The position numbers and the translations under genes were made by a program. A stretch of DNA of 34,439 bases from the NCBI GenBank assembly GCA_944392145.1, contig CALXVS010000016.1:1-34439 (forward strand), read 5' to 3'. The notes below the pieces were generated by a model that saw only the letters and a list, made by a program, of their open reading frames with translations, had not been told where the DNA came from and ran no database searches. Every line of letters starts with the position of its first letter. The first letter of the stretch is position 1. This document shows, one piece after another, positions 22,533 to 29,306 of this stretch. The DNA is from an uncultured Alphaproteobacteria bacterium. Its GTDB lineage: Bacteria > Pseudomonadota > Alphaproteobacteria > CAAHEQ01 > UBA3637.

Positions 22533-22613
22533 AAAAACCGGTGGGTAAAATATCCGCCGGTTTTTGCCTACGTGCCTCCTTTTTTTCATCCGCTAAAAAG
22601 GGGCACGTTTTTT
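22533..22613 (+). terminator. Double-hairpin terminator element, copy 2, upstream of lysozyme
   Basis: This is nearly identical to 17161-17238. AAAAACCGG pairs with CCGGTTTTT (22533-22565), and ACGTGCCTCC... pairs with ...AGGGGCACGT (22570-22608), which is followed by seven T. It ends 40 bases before the lysozyme ATG and separates that gene from the spanin-like pair. Confidence 0.75.
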
Positions 22614-22653
22614 TACAGGAGCGGATTTATTTACAACTCATAAGGAGACAAAA

Positions 22654-23931
22654 ATGAGTGATTTTAATATTTTTTTAACAGAAGAAGTCAAACAACAACT
22701 GCGTGAGCGGGAAGCCCGTGAGCGGCGACAGGCAGCAACAATGGGGGCCCCTGCGCCCATGAGTGTTGCCTCCAATCGGGCGTCAGGAATGGGTGCTATG
22801 AGCGTTTACGGTGCCGTAAAAGAACCGTGTGACGGAACGGTAGATGTGCGGGCGCACCTGCGGGGTGAGGTGCCGGTTCGGGCCTATACGCGCGCGTGTC
22901 GGGTGCATGGAAATCGGGCCGTAGCGAGTAAGCGGGCCGAGACCTCCAACCCGCGGGGTGTTCCCGAATTGGGTATCATGCAAACGTTTTTAAGGACGGG
23001 CACACAAGAGGTGTTGCCGTTAATAGACAGCGTGATTGACCGGGCGAACAGGGGGAATTTGGAAGACCTGCCGCAAATGGAAAAAGATATGGACCATATT
23101 CGGTTTTATTTAGAGGGAATGACATCTGTTTTGGGAACGGCCCGTGTGCCGATGCCGCCGCCGAATATTCTGTCAAATGAGGAGGTTGCATTTTACACGG
23201 ATCGGTTGATTGATGTTACGGTGGATGATATTATAGCGCAGGAGGGGTTTGTCTGGCACCCGTATGCAGATACGAAAGGGAAAGAAACCATAGGTGACGG
23301 GCATTTGATTGAGACAGAAAAAGAGTTTTTAAGGTATAGAGTATTTAAAATGAAAGATGGTGTTGTTATCGGTGAAATCACGGATCCGAAAAAAAAGGAA
23401 GAAAAATTTCGTGAAATACAAAGGATCGCCAAGCTTTATACCAAAAAAGTTTTGAATCCCGAAACTGGTGAATATGAAGATAAATGCACCACACCGCCCT
23501 TACAACAAACCGAAATGCAAGCCTTGGGCATTGGGTGGGATGAAGCCTATGCACGTCAGGTTTTAAAAAAGGATATGCAGGCGGCCGTTGTAGAAGTTCG
23601 GAACCAAGCGGCGAAACACGGGATAGAGTTGTTTGCACTACCGGTATCGCAACAACGGCAATTATTAGATTGCCGGTTTAACATGGGACCCAAATTCTTA
23701 TTATCCACTCAAAAAAGGACAAAGAAACACCCCAGTTGGCCGAAGTTCACGCGTTATTTTAAAGAGCATGCCTATACGGGCATGATGGATGAAATTGAAA
23801 GCAAGGATGTGGCCGATCGCCGGAATTTGTTGCGGCAGGCCTTACTGGCCCGGGCCCAATTAGAACATTGGGAAGAGGCGTATTTTTTGTGGCCCAAGGC
23901 AAAGAGGGAACGTGTGTTCAGGGGATATTAA
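22654..23931 (+). CDS. GH24 (T4-type) lysozyme with N-terminal extension
   Basis: The protein has 425 residues, and AAGGAG precedes the ATG. Residues about 175-425 form a lysozyme-like domain. IIAQEGFVWHPYADTKGKET and IGDGH carry the T4-type triad Glu197, Asp206 and Thr212 at the exact E-x8-D-x5-T spacing, followed by GDGH for the usual G.GH. Later LDCRFNMGP matches the family's '..L.SF.FN.G' helix. It cleaves the glycan strands of peptidoglycan. The first 170 residues (Met/Ala/Arg-rich, then helical) are not found in simple endolysins. No signal peptide is visible, so export would need a holin, or the protein could be a virion-carried lysin used during entry. Its stop overlaps the convergent next gene. 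Confidence 0.88.
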   Translation: MSDFNIFLTEEVKQQLREREARERRQAATMGAPAPMSVASNRASGMGAMSVYGAVKEPCDGTVDVRAHLRGEVPVRAYTRACRVHGNRAVASKRAETSNPRGVPELGIMQTFLRTGTQEVLPLIDSVIDRANRGNLEDLPQMEKDMDHIRFYLEGMTSVLGTARVPMPPPNILSNEEVAFYTDRLIDVTVDDIIAQEGFVWHPYADTKGKETIGDGHLIETEKEFLRYRVFKMKDGVVIGEITDPKKKEEKFREIQRIAKLYTKKVLNPETGEYEDKCTTPPLQQTEMQALGIGWDEAYARQVLKKDMQAAVVEVRNQAAKHGIELFALPVSQQRQLLDCRFNMGPKFLLSTQKRTKKHPSWPKFTRYFKEHAYTGMMDEIESKDVADRRNLLRQALLARAQLEHWEEAYFLWPKAKRERVFRGY

Positions 23932-24560
23932 TCTATTTTGCATTCTTCATGCCTGCAGGGTTCGAAGGGGATACCCAGCTTTTGGCGTAACTGTCGGTCG
24001 CGTTTAAAATCGCTGCCATACAGGTCACCATGGAACGTGTCCCCATCTCCCTTGGTGGATTTTAACCACTCGTCCCGCGGGGCGGCGGGGCCACACCCCT
24101 CTTTTTCCGCGGGACGATAAAAAATGGTTTGATTGGGTTCACAAGAATCGTCATAACATGTTTGTTCAACGATATAGCAGTTTTTGCCATCTTTGCTTCG
24201 ATATGAGTGGGGATCTGAAATGTTCAGGTAATGGTGTGTTTCCCACTCTTCATTATATAAACATTTAAAAACAACCCGGTCCAGCTCATTAACGATAAGC
24301 GTGCATTGACCGTAGTCCCTATTTCCTTTGGGGTCAATGGGGCCGTCAGGGTATAATTGGATTGCTCTGGTCCGTCGGTTAGGTATTCCCATAAAATCAC
24401 CGTTAAACATGGGGTTTTTAAAGGCGGGCAGGTCGGGTGACACAGCGTGCCGTTCTTTAAACCAGTATTGATAGGCCTCATAAAAACCATCTGCCCGTGT
24501 CGGGGCAGGTGTTATCAGGGCCAGTGTTAATATAAATCCGATTACGTGAAGAGGGCGCAT
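23928..24560 (-). CDS. Secreted Cys-rich protein sharing the C-x13-C signature
   Basis: I start at the internal Met (24560), because AAGGAA lies 7-8 bases before it and a clean signal peptide follows (residues 1-23, ending in PTRA/DGF). The product has 210 residues. The unit AFKNPMFNGDFMG, then Cys86-x11-F-x-Cys100, then NCYIV is the same arrangement as in the three units of the 638-aa protein. A second partial opening, DTFHGDLYGSDF, lies near the end. Extra cysteines after CYIV suggest two or more disulfides. Its last bases overlap the lysozyme stop, tail to tail. The function is unknown; periplasmic or secreted location is inferred. Confidence 0.75.
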   Translation of the reverse strand: MRPLHVIGFILTLALITPAPTRADGFYEAYQYWFKERHAVSPDLPAFKNPMFNGDFMGIPNRRTRAIQLYPDGPIDPKGNRDYGQCTLIVNELDRVVFKCLYNEEWETHHYLNISDPHSYRSKDGKNCYIVEQTCYDDSCEPNQTIFYRPAEKEGCGPAAPRDEWLKSTKGDGDTFHGDLYGSDFKRDRQLRQKLGIPFEPCRHEECKID

Positions 24561-24591
24561 GGTGTGTTCCTTGTTTGTTCTATATGAAAAA

Positions 24592-24620
24592 AGTATAGAG
24601 TGTTTTGGATATCCTGTCAA
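24592..24620 (-). promoter_or_regulatory. Strong sigma70-type promoter of the secreted Cys-rich protein
   Basis: On the minus strand: TTGACA (24620-24615), exactly 17 bases, TATACT (24597-24592). The perfect palindrome GGATATCC (24607-24614) abuts the -35 box. Confidence 0.75.
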
Positions 24621-24629
24621 GAGAAAAAA

Positions 24630-24915
24630 GCGATGACCTTACCCCTCCCGTCATGCCCTTTCCTGTCGGGCATCCTTTCCCCTCTATCGTCACCCTCTAA
24701 GCTTGACCCGAGGGGCTGGGGCAAAGAGTCCTTATTTTGGCGGGGCGGTGACGCCCCTCATCCCTAAAAAGCGGAATTCATGTTGCCTGGATGCTCGCTT
24801 TCGCAAGCATGACGATTGGTGTTGTGTCAGTGTTCGGGACTCTTCCCCACCGTCACCCTCTAAGCTTGGCCCAAGGGTCCAGGACAAAAAATCCATATTT
24901 TAGTGGGGTGTCAAG
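24630..24915 (+). repeat. Dispersed repeat block, plus orientation
   Basis: Two CTCTAAGCTTG modules, one hairpin module (GGATGCTCGCTTTCGCAAGC) and the CCTCATCCCTAAAAAGCGG linker are present. The block stays in plus orientation between two minus-strand genes. Confidence 0.85.
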
Positions 24916-24944
24916 GGTTGGAAAAAATAGTTTCAAAACATCAT

Positions 24945-25202
24945 TTATTCGTCATAGACTTCTTTTCGGTGGCCTATTTTGACAATTTTAACGGTTGTTC
25001 CTTGAATTAGATAAATGATTCGGTAATCACCAACTCTTAACCGACGCAACCCGCTTAATGAATACCGCAAAGGTTTCCCCAGTCCGACCGGGTCAACAGT
25101 CAATCGTTCTTCAATAGCGCGTTTAATTTGTTCTTTATTGCGGACAGGCAATGCCGGAATGTCTTCCATAACGACAGAATCTGCATAGAAAATGTGATAC
25201 AT
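24945..25202 (-). CDS. RelE/ParE-family toxin
   Basis: The start at 25202 is an ATG that shares one base with the antitoxin stop (TAATG), with GAGG 9-10 bases upstream. An alternative TTG lies 9 bases earlier. The product has 85 residues: the N-terminal strand YHIFYADSVV, a helix with IKRAIEERL, then GLGKPLRYSLSGLRRLRVGD and YRIIYLIQGTTVKIVKIGHR. This is the RelE/ParE layout (P...L.G..RLRVGDYR.IY, I...GHR...Y). RelE members cut mRNA in the ribosome and ParE members poison gyrase; the sequence does not decide between them. The terminal His-Arg and Tyr are in place, so it looks intact. Confidence 0.9.
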   Translation of the reverse strand: MYHIFYADSVVMEDIPALPVRNKEQIKRAIEERLTVDPVGLGKPLRYSLSGLRRLRVGDYRIIYLIQGTTVKIVKIGHRKEVYDE

Positions 25203-25423
25203 TATTTCCAAACCTCATCATGTGAGTGCCATTTTTGAGTTGTAGCAAGTCTTTTTTCCCCTAAAGAGGCGAAATAAAGATCCTCATCTTTTTCAATGGC
25301 CGACACAATAAGGTCAAGTGCGACTTTTGAGAGTGATTTTTTTTGTAATTCAGCTTTTTTAGATAAAGTAGCACTCACTTCCGGTGGAATGGTAATATTG
25401 ATACGGGGAGACAATGTTGCCAT
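25202..25423 (-). CDS. Ribbon-helix-helix antitoxin of the RelE-like toxin
   Basis: The product has 73 residues, with AGAGG before the ATG. The N-terminal strand PRINITIPPEVSATLSKKAE and the helix KKSLSKVALDLIVSAI give the ribbon-helix-helix DNA-binding fold. The C-terminal tail (EKRLATTQKWHSHDEVW) would wrap the toxin. It precedes the toxin in the same transcript and overlaps it. It probably represses its own promoter, where the direct repeats ATCACTTT lie. Confidence 0.88.
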   Translation of the reverse strand: MATLSPRINITIPPEVSATLSKKAELQKKSLSKVALDLIVSAIEKDEDLYFASLGEKRLATTQKWHSHDEVWK

Positions 25424-25445
25424 GATAACCTCTCTTTCAAGAAAA

Positions 25446-25474
25446 ATTGTATCACTTTTACATCACTTTGTCAA
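25446..25474 (-). promoter_or_regulatory. Promoter of the toxin-antitoxin operon
   Basis: On the minus strand: consensus TTGACA (25474-25469), 17 bases, TACAAT (25451-25446). The spacer holds two direct copies of AAAGTGAT (minus strand) 11 bases apart, a likely operator for the antitoxin. Confidence 0.8.
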
Positions 25475-25504
25475 TAGTGTTTTGGGCATTTTAGCAAAAA
25501 AAGC

Positions 25505-25860
25505 TTTATTTTGGCGGAGTGTCAAAGGCCAAAAAAAGCGGTATCAGTGTTGCTGGATCCTCGCATACGCAAGCATGACGGCTGGGACAACTTGTCGCGA
25601 ACGGTGGTTCCCCCTCTGTTGTCACCCTCTAAGCTTGACCCGAGGGTCCAGGGCAAAGAGTCCTTATTTTAGCGTGGCGGCAAGGGTTGGAAAAGTGGTA
25701 TTCATGTTGCCTGGATGCTCGCTTTCGCAGGAATGACGGGGAGGGGGAAGTAAGGATGACGGCCGGAGGGGAAGCAAGGATGACGGCCAAAGGGCGTGTC
25801 GTGGGCCGGGATGAGGGGCAAAGGGGTGTGTTGCCGGCGGTGGATTTTTTTCACGGGCGG
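25505..25860 (+). repeat. Dispersed repeat block, plus orientation
   Basis: The modules TTTTGGCGGAGTGTCAAAGG, GGATCCTCGCATACGCAAGC, CTCTAAGCTTGACCCGAGGG and GGATGCTCGCTTTCGCAGG occur here, with a KOPS-type octamer at 25738-25745. Together with the two promoters, this accounts for the gap between the antitoxin and rpmH. Confidence 0.85.
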
Positions 25861-25900
25861 GGCATTCGTGCAGCTTTTTTCTGTTTTTGCAAAAAAAAGC

Positions 25901-25929
25901 TTGACTTTTGTGACAAAAATCAGTATACA
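25901..25929 (+). promoter_or_regulatory. Promoter of the rpmH operon, with a structured leader
   Basis: TTGACT (25901-25906), 17 bases, TATACA (25924-25929). Transcription would start near 25936, giving a leader of about 110 bases. GC-rich pieces in it (GGCCGGCGCG and CGCCGCCGGC) can pair over most of its length, so the leader is probably folded. I do not recognise an RNA family in it. Confidence 0.8.
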
Positions 25930-26043
25930 AAAAGCCTGTTTTTAAAAATAAAGTCGGCCGGCGCGACGGTTTGTCCGAAAAATGCCGTTTTTGACGGGGT
26001 ATCCGGACGCCGCCGGCAGCACAGGTTTAAGGAGAAATAAGTT

Positions 26044-26178
26044 ATGAAACGCACATATCAACCCAGTAAGCTGGTTCGCACGCGCCGTCACGGTTTTCGT
26101 GCCAGAATGGCAACCGCCGGGGGCCGTTTGGTGTTAAACGCCCGTCGTCGTAAGGGGCGCAAAGTTTTAAGCGCATAA
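26044..26178 (+). CDS. rpmH: Ribosomal protein bL34
   Basis: The product has 44 residues, [20 protein letters not shown] and so on, ending in [11 protein letters not shown]. This is the full-length, very basic L34 of the large ribosomal subunit and agrees with the family along its entire length. AAGGAG lies 9-10 bases before the ATG. It is the first gene of the block continuing to rnpA and yidD, in the usual bacterial order. The consensus-like promoter at 25901 drives it. Confidence 0.98.
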   Translation: MKRTYQPSKLVRTRRHGFRARMATAGGRLVLNARRRKGRKVLSA

Positions 26179-26206
26179 AAACCGGCGCTTTTGGCTTTCG
26201 GTTGAG

Positions 26207-26252
26207 AAAAGATTTAAGTGCCTTAAATAAAAAAAGGTATCTTAAATCTTTT
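26207..26252 (+). promoter_or_regulatory. Long hairpin between rpmH and rnpA
   Basis: AAAAGATTTAAG (26207-26218) pairs perfectly with CTTAAATCTTTT (26241-26252), and inner bases GCCTT/AAGGT extend the stem. The stem ends in TTTT, so it may partly stop transcription or act as an RNase processing site that sets the L34 to RnpA ratio. Confidence 0.65.
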
Positions 26253-26274
26253 GTCGTATAAAAAAGGGAAGATG

Positions 26275-26724
26275 ATGAAACCGCGCCGTTTGAAAAAAAG
26301 AAAAGAATTTGTTGCCGTGACCAAACAGGGGGTATCGCTGCCAACCTGTGGCATGGTGGTTCAGGTTTTATCCCATAATTTAAAGGCCGTGCGCTTGGGC
26401 TTTACAACGACCAAAAAATTGGGGCATGCCGTGGTGCGCAATCGTATTCGCCGGCGCTTAAGGGCGGTGGCCGATGCGGTTTTTGCCGAGTGGCCGATAC
26501 AACAGGGCGATTTTGTGTTAATCGGCCGCCGGGCAACGTTTGATCGGCCGTTTGACGCCCTGAAGCAAGATTTAACCTTTGCGCTTTATGAATTGGCGCG
26601 GCAGGGGGCCTTTCCCCTGACGGATAAGACCCTGTTAAGGACAGGGGGTGCGCCTCAAGTGCTGTGCGATCCTAAAGAGAAAAGCACGCCGTCCCCCGTG
26701 CAAACGGCGGATAAGGGCGCATGA
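26275..26724 (+). CDS. rnpA: Ribonuclease P protein component
   Basis: I use the second of two adjacent ATGs (26272/26275), which suits the AAGGGAAG ribosome binding site. The frame is open upstream only through the rpmH-rnpA hairpin. The product has 149 residues. MKPRRLKKRKEFVAV and the family signature KKLGHAVVRNRIRRRLR (about residues 46-62), which contacts pre-tRNA and P RNA, are clear. It helps the RNA enzyme remove 5' leaders of tRNAs. The C-terminal 30 residues after about 120 (Pro/Lys/Thr-rich) are longer than in many RnpA proteins. It overlaps yidD by 4 bases. Confidence 0.96.
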   Translation: MKPRRLKKRKEFVAVTKQGVSLPTCGMVVQVLSHNLKAVRLGFTTTKKLGHAVVRNRIRRRLRAVADAVFAEWPIQQGDFVLIGRRATFDRPFDALKQDLTFALYELARQGAFPLTDKTLLRTGGAPQVLCDPKEKSTPSPVQTADKGA

Positions 26725-27011
26725 AATATCCCCTGTCACACGTGGCAGCAAAAGGGGCGGTCGGGTTGATTCGCCTGTATCAACTGGTTGTTTCCCCGTT
26801 TAAAGGGCCGTGTTGCCGGTTTACGCCGACGTGTTCGGCCTATGCCAAGCAAGCTTTTTTGTTGCACGGCCCCGTAAAAGGTGCTATCTTAACCCTCAAT
26901 CGTTTATGTAAGTGCCACCCGTGGGGCGGGTGGGGGTTTGATCCCGTTCCGCCCGCACCGGGAAATTTGAAAGAAAAAGGAAAAGAAAATGACACGCAAG
27001 TTAGAGGATGA
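26721..27011 (+). CDS. yidD: Membrane protein insertion efficiency factor YidD
   Basis: The product has 96 residues. The family core LIRLYQLVVSPFKGPCCRFT, then PTCSAYAKQAFLLHGPVKG and LCKCHPWGGWGFDPVP is complete, including the conserved cysteines. The N-terminal helix is amphipathic and would lie on the inner membrane, where YidD aids YidC. It overlaps rnpA by 4 bases and yidC by 23 bases, so the three are translationally coupled. The usual order is kept. Confidence 0.96.
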   Translation: MKYPLSHVAAKGAVGLIRLYQLVVSPFKGPCCRFTPTCSAYAKQAFLLHGPVKGAILTLNRLCKCHPWGGWGFDPVPPAPGNLKEKGKENDTQVRG

Positions 27012-28662
27012 AAAACAAGAACAACGCAATTTATTTGTGGCCATGTTGGCGGTCATTGCGGTTTTGTTTTTATCAAAAATGTTGTTTCCCGCGGCGGATA
27101 TAAAAACACCCGCCACCCGCGAAGCCGCGGTTATTGCCGCCGAAGATAAAGCCGCCGCCGCACCGGCCCCCACCTTTACCGTATCGTCAACCGATGCGGC
27201 GGATGCGGTCGCGCCCCAGCCGGCACAGCCCGTTACAATACGATCCAATCTGTTGTCGGGATCTTTGACCACAAAGGGCGGGCGCATTGACAATTTGTCG
27301 TTGACCGCCTATCGTCAAGACAACACGCCCGATTCGCCGTTTGTTCAGTTGTTGGATGCACGGTATCAGGTGGGCTGGCAATGGACCAGCACCGATGTCA
27401 TGATGCCCGATTCATCCACTGTGTGGCAGGTTCAGGGTGACGAATTGACCCCCTTTACCCCCGTTCAATTAACGTGGCAAAGCCCGCAAGTTAAAATCAC
27501 CCGCACCCTGTCGGTGGATGAGGGGTATTTAGTAACCGTTCAAGACACCGTCACCAATTTGACCGGGCACCCGATTCGGGTGGCGTTATCCGGTCGGTTG
27601 GACCGTGAATTAGACCACATGCCCGTCCCTTCAACGGTGCACGAGGGCTTTTTGGGCTATTTGAACGGTAAGTTGGTGGAGGAAACATACGAAGCCGTTC
27701 GGGACGATTCGTTTTCATCAAAAACGCACGGCGGATGGATGGGCATGACCGATAAGTATTGGCAAAGCGTTTTTATTTTTGATGCTGCCGATACGCCACG
27801 GGTTGATTTTTCGGCCAATGGACAAACATTTTCGGCCGCGTTTCAAATGCCGGCCGAAACCATTCCGGCGGGCGGCAGTGTGCAAAAAACCGCCCGTTTG
27901 TTTGCCGGCGCCAAAGACATGGATATGATTGACGGGTATGAAAAAAGCCTGAACATCCCGCGGTTTGATTTAAGCATTGATTTCGGTTGGTTTTACTTTT
28001 TGACGCGGCCGTTTATGATGTTTTTAAATTGGCTGTATGCCATGGTGGGCAACATGGGAATTGCCATTTTGATTTTTGCGACTTTGTTGCGCATTGCCCT
28101 GTTACCGATTGCAACCAAATCGTATGAAAGCATGGCCAAAATGCGCAAAATTCAACCCAAAATCAAAGCCCTGCAAGACCGGTTTAAAGACGATCGCATG
28201 CGGTTGCAGCAAGAGATGATGAACCTTTATAAGCGTGATAAGGTTAATCCGGCGTCGGGATGTTTGCCGATATTGATTCAAATTCCGGTCTTTTTTGCAT
28301 TGTATAAGGTGTTGTCTGTATCCCTTCACATGCGGCAGGCGCCCTTTTTCGGGTGGATTCAGGATTTGTCTTTGCCCGATCCGGCGTCGGTATTTACGGC
28401 GTTCGGGTATGTGCCGTGGCCGATTCCGTCCTTTTTGGATATCGGTATATGGCCGGTGTTGATGGGATTAACCATGTGGATTCAGCAAAAGTTAAACCCC
28501 GCACCGACGGATGCAACACAAGCGACGCTGTTTAAAGTCATGCCGGTGTTGTTCACGTTTATGTTGGGTAACTTTGCCGCCGGATTGGTCATTTATTGGA
28601 CATGGAGCAATATTTTATCCATTTTACAACAAAAATATATCATGAAGAAAGTGGGGGTATAA
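26989..28662 (+). CDS. yidC: Membrane protein insertase YidC
   Basis: The product has 557 residues, with GAAAAAGGAAAAGAAA upstream of the ATG inside yidD. An N-terminal anchor (about residues 15-31) is followed by a linker rich in Ala/Pro and the periplasmic beta domain (about 75-330), as in Gram-negative YidC. The insertase core is about 345-555. It holds the conserved Arg368 in the first core helix (LLRIALLPIATKSY), the coiled-coil cytoplasmic hairpin (MRKIQPKIKALQDRF) and SGCLPILIQIPVFFALYKVL. It inserts and folds inner-membrane proteins, alone or with Sec. The next gene starts one base after its stop. Confidence 0.97.
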   Translation: MTRKLEDEKQEQRNLFVAMLAVIAVLFLSKMLFPAADIKTPATREAAVIAAEDKAAAAPAPTFTVSSTDAADAVAPQPAQPVTIRSNLLSGSLTTKGGRIDNLSLTAYRQDNTPDSPFVQLLDARYQVGWQWTSTDVMMPDSSTVWQVQGDELTPFTPVQLTWQSPQVKITRTLSVDEGYLVTVQDTVTNLTGHPIRVALSGRLDRELDHMPVPSTVHEGFLGYLNGKLVEETYEAVRDDSFSSKTHGGWMGMTDKYWQSVFIFDAADTPRVDFSANGQTFSAAFQMPAETIPAGGSVQKTARLFAGAKDMDMIDGYEKSLNIPRFDLSIDFGWFYFLTRPFMMFLNWLYAMVGNMGIAILIFATLLRIALLPIATKSYESMAKMRKIQPKIKALQDRFKDDRMRLQQEMMNLYKRDKVNPASGCLPILIQIPVFFALYKVLSVSLHMRQAPFFGWIQDLSLPDPASVFTAFGYVPWPIPSFLDIGIWPVLMGLTMWIQQKLNPAPTDATQATLFKVMPVLFTFMLGNFAAGLVIYWTWSNILSILQQKYIMKKVGV

Positions 28663-28663
28663 G

Positions 28664-29305
28664 ATGTCAGAGGAACAAAACATTCCATTTATTGAAGCGG
28701 GCAAAGAGCTGTTCAAAACACCGGCCGTGTTTGAACGCGGGGTGACGACGGTGGAACAACTGCCAACGGATAATTTGTTGGAGTTTGCCTTTGCCGGCCG
28801 GTCAAACGTGGGCAAGTCCAGTTTAATCAATGCCTTGACCGGGGTCAGCGGCTTGGCACGAGCCTCGAACACACCCGGTCGGACCCAGGAGTTAAACTTT
28901 TTTAAATTGGGCAACACATGTCATATTGTGGATTTGCCGGGATACGGTTATGCCGCTGCCCCCGAAAAAGCGGTGCAAGCGTGGACGCAGTTGATTCATG
29001 CCTATTTGCGCGGGCGGGTGCAATTACGGCGCGTGTTTTTGTTGATTGATGCGCGTCACGGCGTTATGAAAAACGACCAAAACATTATGCGCATGTTGGA
29101 TAAAGCCGCCGTGACCTATCAAATTGTTTTGACCAAGACCGATAAAGTGCCGGCCGTTTTGCTGCCAAGTAAGGTGCGGTCGGCGCATACGGCAGGGCAC
29201 CGGCATGTAGCGTGTTATCCCCAAGTGTTGGCAACCAGCGCCCAAAAGAAACAAGGAATTGACCTGTTACGGGCCGAGTTTGCCAAAGCGTTAAGCGGCG
29301 TTTAA
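28664..29305 (+). CDS. engB: Ribosome-biogenesis GTPase EngB/YsxC/YihA
   Basis: The product has 213 residues. The GTPase motifs are G1 GRSNVGKSSLINAL (about residue 45), the G2 Thr in NTPGRTQ, G3 DLPGYGYA and G4 TKTDK, followed by the G5-like TSAQKKQG. This is the compact EngB family needed for late assembly of the 50S subunit. The N-terminal 25 residues before FKTPAVFERG vary in the family. It is tightly packed between yidC (1-bp gap) and mnmE (1-bp gap). Confidence 0.96.
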   Translation: MSEEQNIPFIEAGKELFKTPAVFERGVTTVEQLPTDNLLEFAFAGRSNVGKSSLINALTGVSGLARASNTPGRTQELNFFKLGNTCHIVDLPGYGYAAAPEKAVQAWTQLIHAYLRGRVQLRRVFLLIDARHGVMKNDQNIMRMLDKAAVTYQIVLTKTDKVPAVLLPSKVRSAHTAGHRHVACYPQVLATSAQKKQGIDLLRAEFAKALSGV

Positions 29306-29306
29306 C

